This document shows, in pieces, positions 8,421 through 17,670 of a DNA stretch of 64,000 bases (its first letter is position 1; the number at the start of each line of letters is the position of its first letter). The DNA lies in assembly GCF_014282275.1 (NCBI RefSeq), contig NZ_VFIA01000027.1, positions 27,975-91,974 on the forward strand, written 5' to 3'. A program made the translations under genes and the position numbers. This DNA is from Spirosoma utsteinense. Lineage in GTDB: Bacteria; Bacteroidota; Bacteroidia; Cytophagales; Spirosomataceae. Under the pieces are notes generated by a model. The model ran no database searches. It was not told the DNA's origin and saw nothing but the letters and a program-made list of their open reading frames with translations.

Positions 8421-9746
8421 CTACGTTATAATCATATCCTGTTTTACGGCATCCCAGGTTACCCGCTTGCCGGTGTGGAGAGCCGTTGTTGCCATGATGT
8501 TGGCAACGGAGTGGTTAAAGCCAACCCGGGCAGGGGCGTTGGGCTCTTTACGGCTCCGGACGCAGTCCATCCAGTTACGCATGTGCAACGACGTCATAGG
8601 GTCGCCACCGGTATTGGCTGACGTTTCCATCTTAGCCGCTTCGCCGAGCGACATCGTAGGCAACAGGTTCGCCTGCATGTTCATATCCTTGGCGTACTTC
8701 GCTTCCAGACCGCCGTCGGGCGTAATTTTATTCGTGTCGAGGTTGATCATACCCCCGTTCGAGTAGTAATACTCTTTGGTACCACCCGCTTCGTTGTTCA
8801 TGCGTGACGAGTACAGCACCTGGAAGCCCTTCGTTTTGTCGTTATCCGGACCGTAATCGAATACTGCGGTAAAGGTATCGGCGTTAGTACGACCATCTTT
8901 CCAGGAATACACACCGCCGTTGGCGACTACGCTCCGTGGGTGATCAAGTCCGCTGAACCAGTGCACCGTGTCGATCTGGTGCGACATCCACTGGCCGGGA
9001 ATACCCGATGAATAGGGATAGAACAAGCGGAACTCCAGGTATTTGCGCGGGTCCCACTCGGTCTTTGGACGGTTTAACTGATAACGAGCCCAGTCGGTAT
9101 CTTCCTTGCGGATCTCCGATACCAGCTTAGCCCGACGCCAGCGACCGGGCTGGTTCACGTTCCAGGTCATCTCGACCATGGTAATATCACCAAACTTGCC
9201 GGACTTAATAAATTTATCGGCTTCGTGATAATTGGGTGCCGAACGGCGCTGTGAGCCAACCTGCACAACTTTTTTTGATTTTTCGACAGCTTTAACCGCC
9301 TTGCGGGCGTCGTCGAGCGATTCGGCGAATGGCTTTTCGACATACACGTCGCGGCCCGACTCAACGGCATCGACGCAGTGAAGAGCATGCTGGAAATCGG
9401 CGGTGCTGATGATAACAGCATCGACGTCTTTCCGATCGAGCAGTTCTTCATTGTTACGGGCTTTAAAGAACGAGTCATCGTTCCAGCCTTTGCCTTTTAA
9501 ATAGGTCTCGGCTTCGTCCCGACGGCGGCTCCAGATGTCGGACACACCCACAAAGGCGAAGTTGGTGTTTTTAGAATGCTCCATGAACGCCGGTGCCAGC
9601 GACTGCCGGAAGCGGTCAGAGAAGCCAATGATACCGACCCGAACCCGATCGTTCGACCCCAGAATGCGGGCATAACTGCCCGCCGAGAAGCTCATGCCCA
9701 GACCGGCAAGGGCTGATTTTTTTATAAACTCGCGACGGTTTTCCAT
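8421..9746 (-). CDS. Gfo/Idh/MocA family oxidoreductase with twin-arginine leader
   Basis: 441 residues. The leader NRREFIKKSALAGLGMSF is a Tat-type signal, so export to the periplasm folded with its cofactor is likely. An NAD(P)-binding Rossmann segment (VRVGIIGFSDRF, then DAVIISTADFQHA) is followed by the family motif VYVEKPFAES near residue 135, and by a C-terminal substrate domain containing GQWMSHQIDTVHWF. Secreted members oxidise sugar hydroxyls, including C3 of glycosides. It heads a run with a DUF1080 hydrolase and a sugar isomerase, consistent with the 3-keto-glycoside route. Confidence 0.88.
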   Translation of the reverse strand: MENRREFIKKSALAGLGMSFSAGSYARILGSNDRVRVGIIGFSDRFRQSLAPAFMEHSKNTNFAFVGVSDIWSRRRDEAETYLKGKGWNDDSFFKARNNEELLDRKDVDAVIISTADFQHALHCVDAVESGRDVYVEKPFAESLDDARKAVKAVEKSKKVVQVGSQRRSAPNYHEADKFIKSGKFGDITMVEMTWNVNQPGRWRRAKLVSEIRKEDTDWARYQLNRPKTEWDPRKYLEFRLFYPYSSGIPGQWMSHQIDTVHWFSGLDHPRSVVANGGVYSWKDGRTNADTFTAVFDYGPDNDKTKGFQVLYSSRMNNEAGGTKEYYYSNGGMINLDTNKITPDGGLEAKYAKDMNMQANLLPTMSLGEAAKMETSANTGGDPMTSLHMRNWMDCVRSRKEPNAPARVGFNHSVANIMATTALHTGKRVTWDAVKQDMIIT

Positions 9747-9816
9747 GCCATAAAAACGTTAAAAGGAGAGATGTTAGACAACAAGAGCAGACACGGGAGG
9801 AAAGGCACTGACAGCC

Positions 9817-10563
9817 TCAGTCCAATGACTTGATTTTAATATTTCGGTACGATACCAGATCACCGTGGTCCTGTAATAGAATATGGCCTTTGGAGGCCTC
9901 GCCAAAACGGCCACTGGCGTTGTAATCAGGAGCACTATATTTGCTCTTCGCTACGGCTTCGCGGAAGGCGTTGCTACCCCGTTCATATTCGACAACTTTT
10001 TTACCATTCAGCCAATGCTCAACGTGCTGGCCTTTCGATACGACCCGCCCCGAATTCCACTCACCAATAGCATTCGCTTTTTTTCCGCTTGCCGGAATCA
10101 GGTCATAGAGTGAACCAACCGTCCGGTTTCCATCACGACCGAGTTTGGCATCCGGATGCTTGTCGTCGTCCAGCACCTGGAACTCCAGACCAAAGGCTGA
10201 TCCTTTCGGCTTGGGCTGGTGCTCAACAACAAAGTATTTAAGGCCGCTATTAGCCCCTTCGGTTAATTTAAAGTCGAACGTCAGATCGAAATCGCTGTAT
10301 TCGGCATCGGTTACGATATCACCGAAACTCTGGGACTCGGAGCCGTCCGATTTTTGAATGCTCAGCAGCCCGTTCGCTACGTTCCAGCCTTTCTCCGGGA
10401 ACTTGTCTTTGTAGGCACCGCGCCAGCCCGTGGTCGTTTTTCCATCGAAGAGAAGCTTCCAGCCGTCTTTCTTTTCTTTAGCCGTAAGCGTGTTGGGCGA
10501 CTGTGGTTTTTCGGCAGCCATCAAACCCAGCGACAGCACGCCAATCAGAAGTAAGTTCTTCAT
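9817..10563 (-). CDS. Secreted DUF1080 (3-keto-disaccharide hydrolase-like) protein
   Basis: 248 residues with a signal peptide ([17 protein letters not shown]). The family core begins [19 protein letters not shown], with [12 protein letters not shown] and [14 protein letters not shown] in the middle and [19 protein letters not shown] at the end; the last is the classic C-terminal motif of this family. By family knowledge it would cleave 3-keto-glycosides in the periplasm. It sits between the oxidoreductase (70 bp away) and the TIM-barrel protein (45 bp away), all on the same strand, so a three-gene operon is likely. Confidence 0.88.
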   Translation of the reverse strand: MKNLLLIGVLSLGLMAAEKPQSPNTLTAKEKKDGWKLLFDGKTTTGWRGAYKDKFPEKGWNVANGLLSIQKSDGSESQSFGDIVTDAEYSDFDLTFDFKLTEGANSGLKYFVVEHQPKPKGSAFGLEFQVLDDDKHPDAKLGRDGNRTVGSLYDLIPASGKKANAIGEWNSGRVVSKGQHVEHWLNGKKVVEYERGSNAFREAVAKSKYSAPDYNASGRFGEASKGHILLQDHGDLVSYRNIKIKSLD

Positions 10564-10608
10564 ACGTTAACGGGTCATGCATTCGTTCGTCCACGAATCG
10601 ATGACCAT

Positions 10609-11535
10609 TTATAGAGGCAGCTTAAGTGTTTTTGTTATGTAGTCTTTGTTGATTTGGGCGCACTGGGTTGCCGTCTTGCCTTCTTCAGGAACGCCATCTA
10701 GCTCAATAATTCCCCAACCTTTGAAATCGATATCGTTCAATGCGCTCAGGACGGCGGGCACGTCGACATTTCCCCGGCCAAGCTCAACGAACTTATAGGC
10801 TTTGGGGTCTTCTGGTTTATCCGGTCTGGGCGACATGGTGTCTTTCAGGTGTAGCGCATACAGGGCGTCTTTGTACTGCTTCACGGCTTGTTCCGGCTTG
10901 CCACCGCCCTGTTTGTAATGAGCAATGTCGAGCAGTAGTTTGCAGTACTTTGGGTTCATCGCCTGTACGATGACGTCGACTTCCTCGGGTGTTTCACCGA
11001 GTTGGTGCATGTGGTTGTGGTAAGCTGCCTGAACGCCCATGTCGGCGGTTTGCTTTCCAATCTCGTTCATTACCGTTGCCAGCCGTTTCAGCTCATCGGT
11101 AGTAGGAAGGCGGTCCTTGGGGCGTACGCTGTTGGTTAACTGAATGGCCGAACCACCCAGGGCTTTCACAAAACTGGCGTGGGCTACGTGCTGGTCGATG
11201 GTACTCTGCTCCTTAGCCGGATCGATCTCGACGTTGCCGCTCGAAAACATGGCCAGGCTCAGCTTGTGCTGATCGAGCAGCGCTTTTAACTCCGACGGTT
11301 TGGCGCGGTAAGGACCGAAGGTGTTTGCCCGGAGCTGAATGCCATGGTAACCCAGGTCGGCCAGATCAGTAATGGCCTTGGCGTCGTTGCCGCCCCACGT
11401 AATAGCCGAATAGGCGATTTTCAGGCCTGACTTCTTGCCAGATCCTGCGAATAGCCCACTGGCTCCGGCCGTAAGTGCCAGAGCCGACAGGCCGGCTGTT
11501 GTGAGAAACTGTCGTCTGTTTACAGCCTCGTGCAT
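10609..11535 (-). CDS. Tat-leader sugar phosphate isomerase/epimerase family protein
   Basis: 308 residues. A twin-arginine leader (NRRQFLTTAGLSALALTAG) precedes an AP-endonuclease-2-like TIM barrel: LKIAYSAITW, DLGYHGIQLRAN, AAYHNHMHQLGETPEE, CKLLLDIAHYKQGG, ALHLKDT and GWGIIELDG carry the His/Glu/Asp metal ligands typical of xylose-isomerase-like proteins. It probably acts on a keto-sugar in the periplasm. First gene of the three-gene catabolic run; susD lies upstream after a terminator-like hairpin. Confidence 0.85.
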   Translation of the reverse strand: MHEAVNRRQFLTTAGLSALALTAGASGLFAGSGKKSGLKIAYSAITWGGNDAKAITDLADLGYHGIQLRANTFGPYRAKPSELKALLDQHKLSLAMFSSGNVEIDPAKEQSTIDQHVAHASFVKALGGSAIQLTNSVRPKDRLPTTDELKRLATVMNEIGKQTADMGVQAAYHNHMHQLGETPEEVDVIVQAMNPKYCKLLLDIAHYKQGGGKPEQAVKQYKDALYALHLKDTMSPRPDKPEDPKAYKFVELGRGNVDVPAVLSALNDIDFKGWGIIELDGVPEEGKTATQCAQINKDYITKTLKLPL

Positions 11536-11664
11536 AAGGTTGGGGTAGAAATAATCAGTATAAAGCTGATGTAGCCGTTACCGATGATGAAAGAATGTTT
11601 TTCGCTTTATGGATAGATAGCAATAAGAATCAATGGGGCTTATTCTACTGCTAAAGAGGGAAAG

Positions 11665-11721
11665 AGTGAGAGGGCGCAAGAATAGCAGACGCGATCTGCT
11701 GCATTCCTGCACCCTTTCACT
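11665..11721 (-). terminator. Imperfect hairpin downstream of susD
   Basis: Arms 11665-11688 and 11696-11721 pair over most of 24 bp with several G-U pairs or mismatches and a 2-nt bulge. On the minus strand a pyrimidine-rich CTCTTTCCCTCTTT follows. It probably reduces or ends transcription after susCD before the catabolic genes. The rest of the 195-bp gap shows nothing else. Confidence 0.5.
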
Positions 11722-11730
11722 ATTGCCCGG

Positions 11731-13428
11731 TTAGTACCCTGGGTTTTGTTGGAATCCTGCTGTACCGTCAGCGGCTTTCTCCGTCCGGTCGATCTGCGTT
11801 TGCGGAATCGGACGCAGGTTGTGAATTTCTTTGACGTTCACGGCCGCTTGAGGATTGTACAGTTTGACGCGCTCTACAAGTTTGCCCCAGCGTTTCAAAT
11901 CCATCCAGCGGGTTTGCTCACCCATTAATTCACGTCCACGTTCTTCCATCAGAAAGTCCATGGTCGCCTGGGCGGGCGTTATTTCCATAGCCGCTTCTTT
12001 TCCCGGAAAAGCTGCCCGGCGACGTACCATATTGAGAGCCGCGCTTGCTTCTGTCGGTTTCCCTAACTTAATCTGAGCTTCGGCTAACATTAAGTAGGCG
12101 TCGGCCAGACGGAAAGCCAGGTAATCCCGGCTACCAGGTTCATATGTGCGGTCAGGGCGCAGGGGGTCGAAGAATTTTGTCAGCGTAGGGAACAGCGCTT
12201 CCGAATAAGCACTGGGCACCAGCACCTGATATGGTTTTTTGGCCCGTTCAGCAAGCGGCATTTCATAGCCGGGCATGTAAATAGCGGTGTCACCTGCTTT
12301 AAAGGTAACCTTTGCTTTCGAGTTGTCGAAAGCCGTGTTGTAGGTGCCGGGTGAATTGGAAAGCCATGTGTCGCGGAATGATTTTTTATAGCGGGAATCA
12401 TTCACTCGGTCTTTAAACACCGTCTCGATGGCGTAAGTGGTCGGGCGTAACCGCTTGAACGGGCGTCCGTAGAAAACATCCCGCACCATACCTGCCTGAA
12501 CGTCATACTGCATCCCGAAGAACAGGTGCAGGTTGTTGCCACCCGTGTTGGCAACCGGAGGAGGTGACGCGTTGGTCAGCGGATCGGCTGTATACTGAAC
12601 GGCGAAAACAACTTCATCACTCATCTCGCCGGCACCCTGCGCAAACACACTGGCAAAGTCGGGGACGAGTTTGAAACCATAATTCGCAATGACGCTTTGC
12701 GACAGCGTAGCCGCTTTGGCATAATCGTCGGCTCCCTTAAATGTCGAGGACGCTCTGGTCAGGTATACTTTTGCCAGCAAATGTTCGGCAGCGGCTTTGG
12801 TAGCCCGGCCGTAGTCTATCGACCGGATCTTAGGGTCCAGGTCTGGAATGGCCGCTTCGAGGTCAGCAATGATCGCCTTATACACGTCGGCTTCTGAAGC
12901 CCGGCTGGTTTTTTTGGTAGGTGCCAGGGTCTCTGTCAGGCGTAAGTCTACGCCACCCCATTGCTGGGTGAGAATAAAGTAATAATGGGCCCGAAGAAAT
13001 TTCATTTCGGCAACCCGCAGTTTTTTGACGGCGTCCGGCACATTAGCCGCCGGTGCGCGTTCGATAACTGCGTTGCAGGTGTTGATACCCCGATACAGCT
13101 CTTCCCAAACAAATTGCAGGAAATCTACAAAGCTGTTCAGCTGGGTGTCGTAGAAATGAAAGCCTTTGTAGCCGCCATCAGCACCGGTGGCATATAAGTC
13201 GGTGCCATACTCGGTCATGGTCAGGCCTGGCTGCGTAGCGTAGAAACTACGAAGGGACGTATAAGCCGCCTTAGCCGCATCTTCAAAGCCTTTTGGCGTA
13301 TTGACGTAATCGTTTCCAATACTGGAGATCACTTTTTCTTCCAGTACGTCTTTACAGGACTGCCCGCTCAGTAGAAGCGCAGCAAGTCCGAACACGCGGA
13401 GTGGTTTTGCCTGAAATATAGATTTCAT
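11731..13428 (-). CDS. SusD/RagB-type glycan-binding outer-membrane lipoprotein
   Basis: 565 residues. A signal sequence ends at SGQSC (Cys ~25), a typical Bacteroidota lipoprotein site. SusD features follow: the N-terminal helical repeat region with YRGINTCNAVIERAP and LRVAEMKFLRAHYYF, and the C-terminal region YLAFRLADAYLMLAEAQIKLG, ALNMVRRRA and FLMEERGRELMGEQTRWMDL. It caps the SusC channel and captures substrate at the cell surface. It directly follows susC (94 bp). Confidence 0.93.
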   Translation of the reverse strand: MKSIFQAKPLRVFGLAALLLSGQSCKDVLEEKVISSIGNDYVNTPKGFEDAAKAAYTSLRSFYATQPGLTMTEYGTDLYATGADGGYKGFHFYDTQLNSFVDFLQFVWEELYRGINTCNAVIERAPAANVPDAVKKLRVAEMKFLRAHYYFILTQQWGGVDLRLTETLAPTKKTSRASEADVYKAIIADLEAAIPDLDPKIRSIDYGRATKAAAEHLLAKVYLTRASSTFKGADDYAKAATLSQSVIANYGFKLVPDFASVFAQGAGEMSDEVVFAVQYTADPLTNASPPPVANTGGNNLHLFFGMQYDVQAGMVRDVFYGRPFKRLRPTTYAIETVFKDRVNDSRYKKSFRDTWLSNSPGTYNTAFDNSKAKVTFKAGDTAIYMPGYEMPLAERAKKPYQVLVPSAYSEALFPTLTKFFDPLRPDRTYEPGSRDYLAFRLADAYLMLAEAQIKLGKPTEASAALNMVRRRAAFPGKEAAMEITPAQATMDFLMEERGRELMGEQTRWMDLKRWGKLVERVKLYNPQAAVNVKEIHNLRPIPQTQIDRTEKAADGTAGFQQNPGY

Positions 13429-13522
13429 GTTTTTTTAGAATCTAAAGTTTATACAAACGCAGGGAGCAATGGGTCGCTCAGATCGGCTATGTATAAGCAC
13501 AATAGGCGATGGCCCGCTGGGT

Positions 13523-16500
13523 TTAGAATTTGACGTTTAAACCAAAGGTCGTTATCCGGGTAGCAGGGGTGACATCGTTGTTAATCGTGCCATCTGCCGT
13601 TTCAGGGTCAACACCATTGTATTTCGACCGGTATTTCGAGAAAATAAACGGCTGCTGAATACTGGTGAATATACGGAGCGACTGCATCCTCAACCGCTGG
13701 GTCAGCTTGGTTGAAAAGGTATAGCCGAAGTTTATGTTACGGACTTTCACGAACGTACCGTCGAAGTAAAATAAAGACGAGTTGTAAACGGGAAACTCCT
13801 GGTTCGACTTAGGCTGCGGGAACTCGTTCGTTGGATTGTTAGGCGTCCAATAATCGACTTTGATCTGCTGGTAACGGCCGGCCAACTGGTTGTTGTCGCG
13901 GTGGAATCCGCTCAGGATGGTCTGACCAAAACGGCCATAGACAAAGAACGACAGGTCGAAGCCTTTGTAGTTGAAACGGTTCGTAATACCCGCGCTGAAC
14001 GATGGGATGTCTGAGCCCAGGAACACCCGGTCGTCAGATGTCGTTTTGCCGTCGCCGTTCGTGTCCTGTACTTTAATCTGGCCAACCGAACTCTGGAATG
14101 ACTTAGCCAGATCGGCTTCGTTCGTTTGCCAGATGCCAGCTTTCTTGTAATCGAAGAAAGCGGTCAGCGGCTTACCAATGAACCATTTGTTCCCCAGGTC
14201 ATCGACGGCTCCATTATAAAGCGAGACGATCGCTTCGTTATTCTTGGTAAAGGCAAAGTCTGAGGTCCATTTGAAGCCTCCTTTCGAATTGACGTTTACA
14301 GTTGATAAACTCAATTCGACCCCCCGGTTGCGGGTCTCGCCAACGTTACGGGTAACGGCGTTGAAACCGATAGACGTGGGCAGCTGGTCAGAAAGCAGCA
14401 GGTCGGTGGTGTTGGTCTGGTAGAATTCGATCGAACCAGCTACCCGGCCGCGCCAGAAGCTAAAGTCAACCCCGACATTCGATGACGTTGATGTTTCCCA
14501 GCGCAGGTCGGGATTCCCAATCGTGCTGGGCCGGTAACCGAACGCACCAACGCTACCGAACGCGTAAACGGTACGCCCAAGTAACCCCTGTGTTTGGTAA
14601 GGAACCACACCCTGGTTACCAACCGAGCCATGACTGACCCGGATCTTCAACTGATCGAGCCATGAAACGCTTTTCAGGAAGTCTTCATTATTGATATTCC
14701 ACGCCAGTGCAATACCCGGGAAGTTACCGTATTTAGTGTTTTCGCCAAACCGGCTCGATCCATCCCGGCGGAGGGTGGCTGTAATGAGGTATTTATCCTT
14801 GTAGTCGTAGTTGATACGACCCATGAACGAGTTGATCGTCCACTGAATCAAGTTACTGCCTACGCCAAGTACCAGACTTGCATTGCCTACATTGTTAAAC
14901 TGCTGTGTTTCGGCCGGAACGCCCTGCACCGATAGGTTGCTGTATTCGAAGTTATCCCGCTGAATGGATTGAAGCGCGGTTACGCCCAGGTTATGATTGC
15001 CAAACGTTTTGTTATAGGTCAGGATGTTTTCCAGCGTGTAGTTAAAGCCTACCTGACTGTTGTTTGCCGCCGTTGGGTCGCCCCCTTTCCGGTCGTTCGT
15101 TTGAGCCCCAACAAAGCGTCCTGCTCGGGAAACGGAGAAGTCGGGACCGAAGTTGACGCGGTATTTCAAGCCGTCGATAATATTGGCTTCCGCGTAAATA
15201 CTATTGAAGATGCGGTATTTCTTCACCAGATCCACCTGAGCGCCCGGCACGATTTCGGCCAGCGGATTGGTGAGCAGGGCATCATTCGTAGGCGCAAAAA
15301 TGAGGTTGCCATTGTCGTCATACGGTCTGCCAAGCGGGTTTTGCTGTAATGTAAAACGGTACGGGTTGAGGCTGGATCCGTTCCGGGCACTGTACATCAT
15401 ATAAGCCGAAAGGCCAACCTTGATCACTTTGTTGATCTGGTGATCGACATTAGCCCGCAGCGAATAACGGGTATAGTCCAGGCCAGGGGCAATGCCTTTA
15501 TCCTGGAAATAACCAGCTGAAATATAGAACTGCGTTTTGTCGGTTCCGCCCTGAATACCAATTGAATGGTTTTGCTGAACGCCCTGCCGCAGAATCAACG
15601 ACTGATAATCGGTGTTACGGTTAGCGGCAATACCAGCAGCTACGGCGGGGTCTCCCCCCAGTACCGCTACCTTCGAGTCGGCGAAAGCATCTGCCACTCC
15701 GGTCGGAACCGGATTTCCGCTGGCATCTTTATACAAACCTGTTGCCCGATACGCTTCCCGCACATACTCGGTAAATTCAGGACCCGTGAAGAGATGGACT
15801 TTATCGAGTGGGTCGGTAACGCCCGCGTAGGCGTCATAGCTGATGGTCGTTTTTCCGTTGTTGTTACCCCGCTTGGTGGTCACCAGTACAACCCCGTTGG
15901 CACCCCTGGCTCCGTAAATAGCCGTTGCGGTGGCATCTTTCAGGATCTCCAGCGACGCAACATCATTCGGGTTAAGGTCTTCGTAACCCCCCGAGGCAAA
16001 ATCGAACGGACGACTTCCCAGCAGCTCATTTCGATCGCCCGTAAGAGGAATACCATCAACAACGTACAAGGGATTGTTGCCCGCGTTGAACGAGCGACGG
16101 CCCCGGATTCGGATAGTAGGTGTAGAGCCGGGCTTACTACCCGACTGCGCCACGTCGACCCCTGCTACCCGTCCCTGCATGGCCTGACCAATGTTAGTGA
16201 TGGGCATTTCGGTGATCTGCTTCGCCGATACCGACGAAATAGCCCCCGTCAGCTGGCTCTTCTTCTGCGTACCGTAACCAACCACGATAACTTCATTCAG
16301 TGACCGATCGTCGGCGAGTAATGTCAGGTCTACAGACGAGCGGTTACCAACGGTTACTTCCTGCGAAATGAACCCTACCGATGAAAAAACCAGTACGGCA
16401 TTGTTGCTTGGAATCGCCAGCCGGTAGGCACCATCAGCATCCGTCGTGGTACCCCGCGTGGTGCCTTTAACGGCTACGTTGACGCCTGGTAACCCGGCTT

Positions 16501-16714
16501 TGTCATCGCTTGAGAGCACACGACCGCTCATTGTTCGTTCCTGCACCGGATTTACGGTCGTTGGTCGGGACGCGGAGGGGACGGTAGCGCTCAGGGCAGG
16601 TTGCGCCAGTAGGGTCAGGGCGGCAAGGCCCAGTAACGGAAGCCACGGCCCCCGCGCCATGGACTCGCTCCGGCAGGATTGCCGGGGCGATGAATAGGAA
16701 ATAAAAGTAGGCAT
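13523..16714 (-). CDS. SusC/RagA-type TonB-linked outer-membrane transporter
   Basis: 1063 residues if started at ATG 16714; a longer frame to 16783 would overlap fecR, and an internal ATG at 16660 leaves a cleaner signal peptide (MARGPWLPLLGLAALTLL). A carboxypeptidase-regulatory-like domain (MSGRVLSSDDKAGLPGVNV) comes first, then the TonB plug domain with the SusC signature (LNEVIVVGYGTQKKSQLTGA, AMQGRVAGVDV, IYGARGANGVVLVTTK), then a ~700-residue beta-barrel. No STN domain is seen before the plug, so signalling to FecR through the barrel is not obvious. With SusD it imports an oligosaccharide or glycoside. Confidence 0.95.
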   Translation of the reverse strand: MPTFISYSSPRQSCRSESMARGPWLPLLGLAALTLLAQPALSATVPSASRPTTVNPVQERTMSGRVLSSDDKAGLPGVNVAVKGTTRGTTTDADGAYRLAIPSNNAVLVFSSVGFISQEVTVGNRSSVDLTLLADDRSLNEVIVVGYGTQKKSQLTGAISSVSAKQITEMPITNIGQAMQGRVAGVDVAQSGSKPGSTPTIRIRGRRSFNAGNNPLYVVDGIPLTGDRNELLGSRPFDFASGGYEDLNPNDVASLEILKDATATAIYGARGANGVVLVTTKRGNNNGKTTISYDAYAGVTDPLDKVHLFTGPEFTEYVREAYRATGLYKDASGNPVPTGVADAFADSKVAVLGGDPAVAAGIAANRNTDYQSLILRQGVQQNHSIGIQGGTDKTQFYISAGYFQDKGIAPGLDYTRYSLRANVDHQINKVIKVGLSAYMMYSARNGSSLNPYRFTLQQNPLGRPYDDNGNLIFAPTNDALLTNPLAEIVPGAQVDLVKKYRIFNSIYAEANIIDGLKYRVNFGPDFSVSRAGRFVGAQTNDRKGGDPTAANNSQVGFNYTLENILTYNKTFGNHNLGVTALQSIQRDNFEYSNLSVQGVPAETQQFNNVGNASLVLGVGSNLIQWTINSFMGRINYDYKDKYLITATLRRDGSSRFGENTKYGNFPGIALAWNINNEDFLKSVSWLDQLKIRVSHGSVGNQGVVPYQTQGLLGRTVYAFGSVGAFGYRPSTIGNPDLRWETSTSSNVGVDFSFWRGRVAGSIEFYQTNTTDLLLSDQLPTSIGFNAVTRNVGETRNRGVELSLSTVNVNSKGGFKWTSDFAFTKNNEAIVSLYNGAVDDLGNKWFIGKPLTAFFDYKKAGIWQTNEADLAKSFQSSVGQIKVQDTNGDGKTTSDDRVFLGSDIPSFSAGITNRFNYKGFDLSFFVYGRFGQTILSGFHRDNNQLAGRYQQIKVDYWTPNNPTNEFPQPKSNQEFPVYNSSLFYFDGTFVKVRNINFGYTFSTKLTQRLRMQSLRIFTSIQQPFIFSKYRSKYNGVDPETADGTINNDVTPATRITTFGLNVKF

Positions 16715-16751
16715 AATAGATAGGTACAGGTTTAATAATAGGTATAGGTAA

Positions 16752-17540
16752 TCAGGGTAATGGTTGTACGAAGCCGGCCGCAATCTCGACTGAGTCGCCC
16801 GGTTTGAGCTGAATGGGTTTTTGTTGATTTAGCAGTAGCTTTATCTCACCTGAGGTCAGGGCAACGTGCGTACATTGCGGGTGTTGGCGTACCCGGAAAT
16901 TAGTGCCAACGGCTTCGACGGTTATTTCAGGCGTATGCACCCGAAATAGCCTGGATGATGATGTATCGACACGGTGAACAACGGAGAAGTCGGCTTCACC
17001 CTCGAGCCAAACTGCCCTTGGCGATTCATCGGACCACCGGCGGGCATAGCGTATAGAACTGTTGGCATACAATTTAACGGTTGAATTGTCGGGTAAACGT
17101 ATCGTTCGAGTCTGGCCAGTATCTGTTCTGACGGTCCGTATGGTTTGGTCCGGTCCGTATTGCATCCATAGGGCCCACCCAATGAGCAGAATTACGCCAA
17201 AGGTGGCGGCTACGGTTCTGAGGAAATACCACCAGCCAACCACTGCCCGCACATCGGGTTGTAACGGGCGAACGTCTTCCATTGTCTGGAGCGATTCACG
17301 GATGCGCCCCCATAGGGTCGATACCTCATCACCTGACAAAGACGGACCTATGGGCAGCGATGCGGTGCGGATCAATTCGCGGGCTGTTTCAACGGTATCG
17401 GTACAATGTGGATTATGTAGAAGCCATACGTGCCAATACGCTACAACCTCCTCATCATCGGGGTGTTGCACCCAACGCAGGAATAGGTCGTCGAGAGCAA
17501 GCTCTTCGGCAGTGTAGGCTGAGTACGGTTTTTTTATCAA
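16752..17540 (-). CDS. FecR-family anti-sigma factor
   Basis: 262 residues. An N-terminal ~90-residue cytoplasmic part (LDDLFLRWVQHPDDEEVV) is followed by one membrane helix (~107-125, TVAATFGVILLIGWALWM) and a periplasmic FecR domain: DTGQTRTIRLPDNSTVKLYA, ARRWSDESPRAVWLEGEADF and VEAVGTNFRVRQ. FecR proteins hold ECF sigma factors and release them on a signal from the TonB transporter. It sits 37 bp upstream of susC, so it probably regulates that pair. No ECF sigma gene is next to it, which is unusual. Confidence 0.9.
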   Translation of the reverse strand: MIKKPYSAYTAEELALDDLFLRWVQHPDDEEVVAYWHVWLLHNPHCTDTVETARELIRTASLPIGPSLSGDEVSTLWGRIRESLQTMEDVRPLQPDVRAVVGWWYFLRTVAATFGVILLIGWALWMQYGPDQTIRTVRTDTGQTRTIRLPDNSTVKLYANSSIRYARRWSDESPRAVWLEGEADFSVVHRVDTSSSRLFRVHTPEITVEAVGTNFRVRQHPQCTHVALTSGEIKLLLNQQKPIQLKPGDSVEIAAGFVQPLP

Positions 17541-17670
17541 GGTTAAGTGATGAAATGTCGAGGTTGAGTCATATGCCTATGTCGCACAAAGCATTCAGCC
17601 AAGGGTCTTCTACTGCTATAGCACGGGGTCAAGTTGGCACCGGTTGTTTCAGCAGAAGACCGGGGTGGAG

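Noticed and set aside
8293..8766. A 157-codon + frame starting inside the 8276-8409 repeat, with many Tyr/Asp/Phe/Leu repeats
   Set aside because: Its repeat sequence is just the translation of the 16-bp DNA repeat, and the rest is antisense to the Gfo/Idh/MocA oxidoreductase gene.
15566..16303. A 245-codon + frame
   Set aside because: It lies entirely antisense to susC, whose plug and CarboxypepD-like motifs are intact on the other strand.
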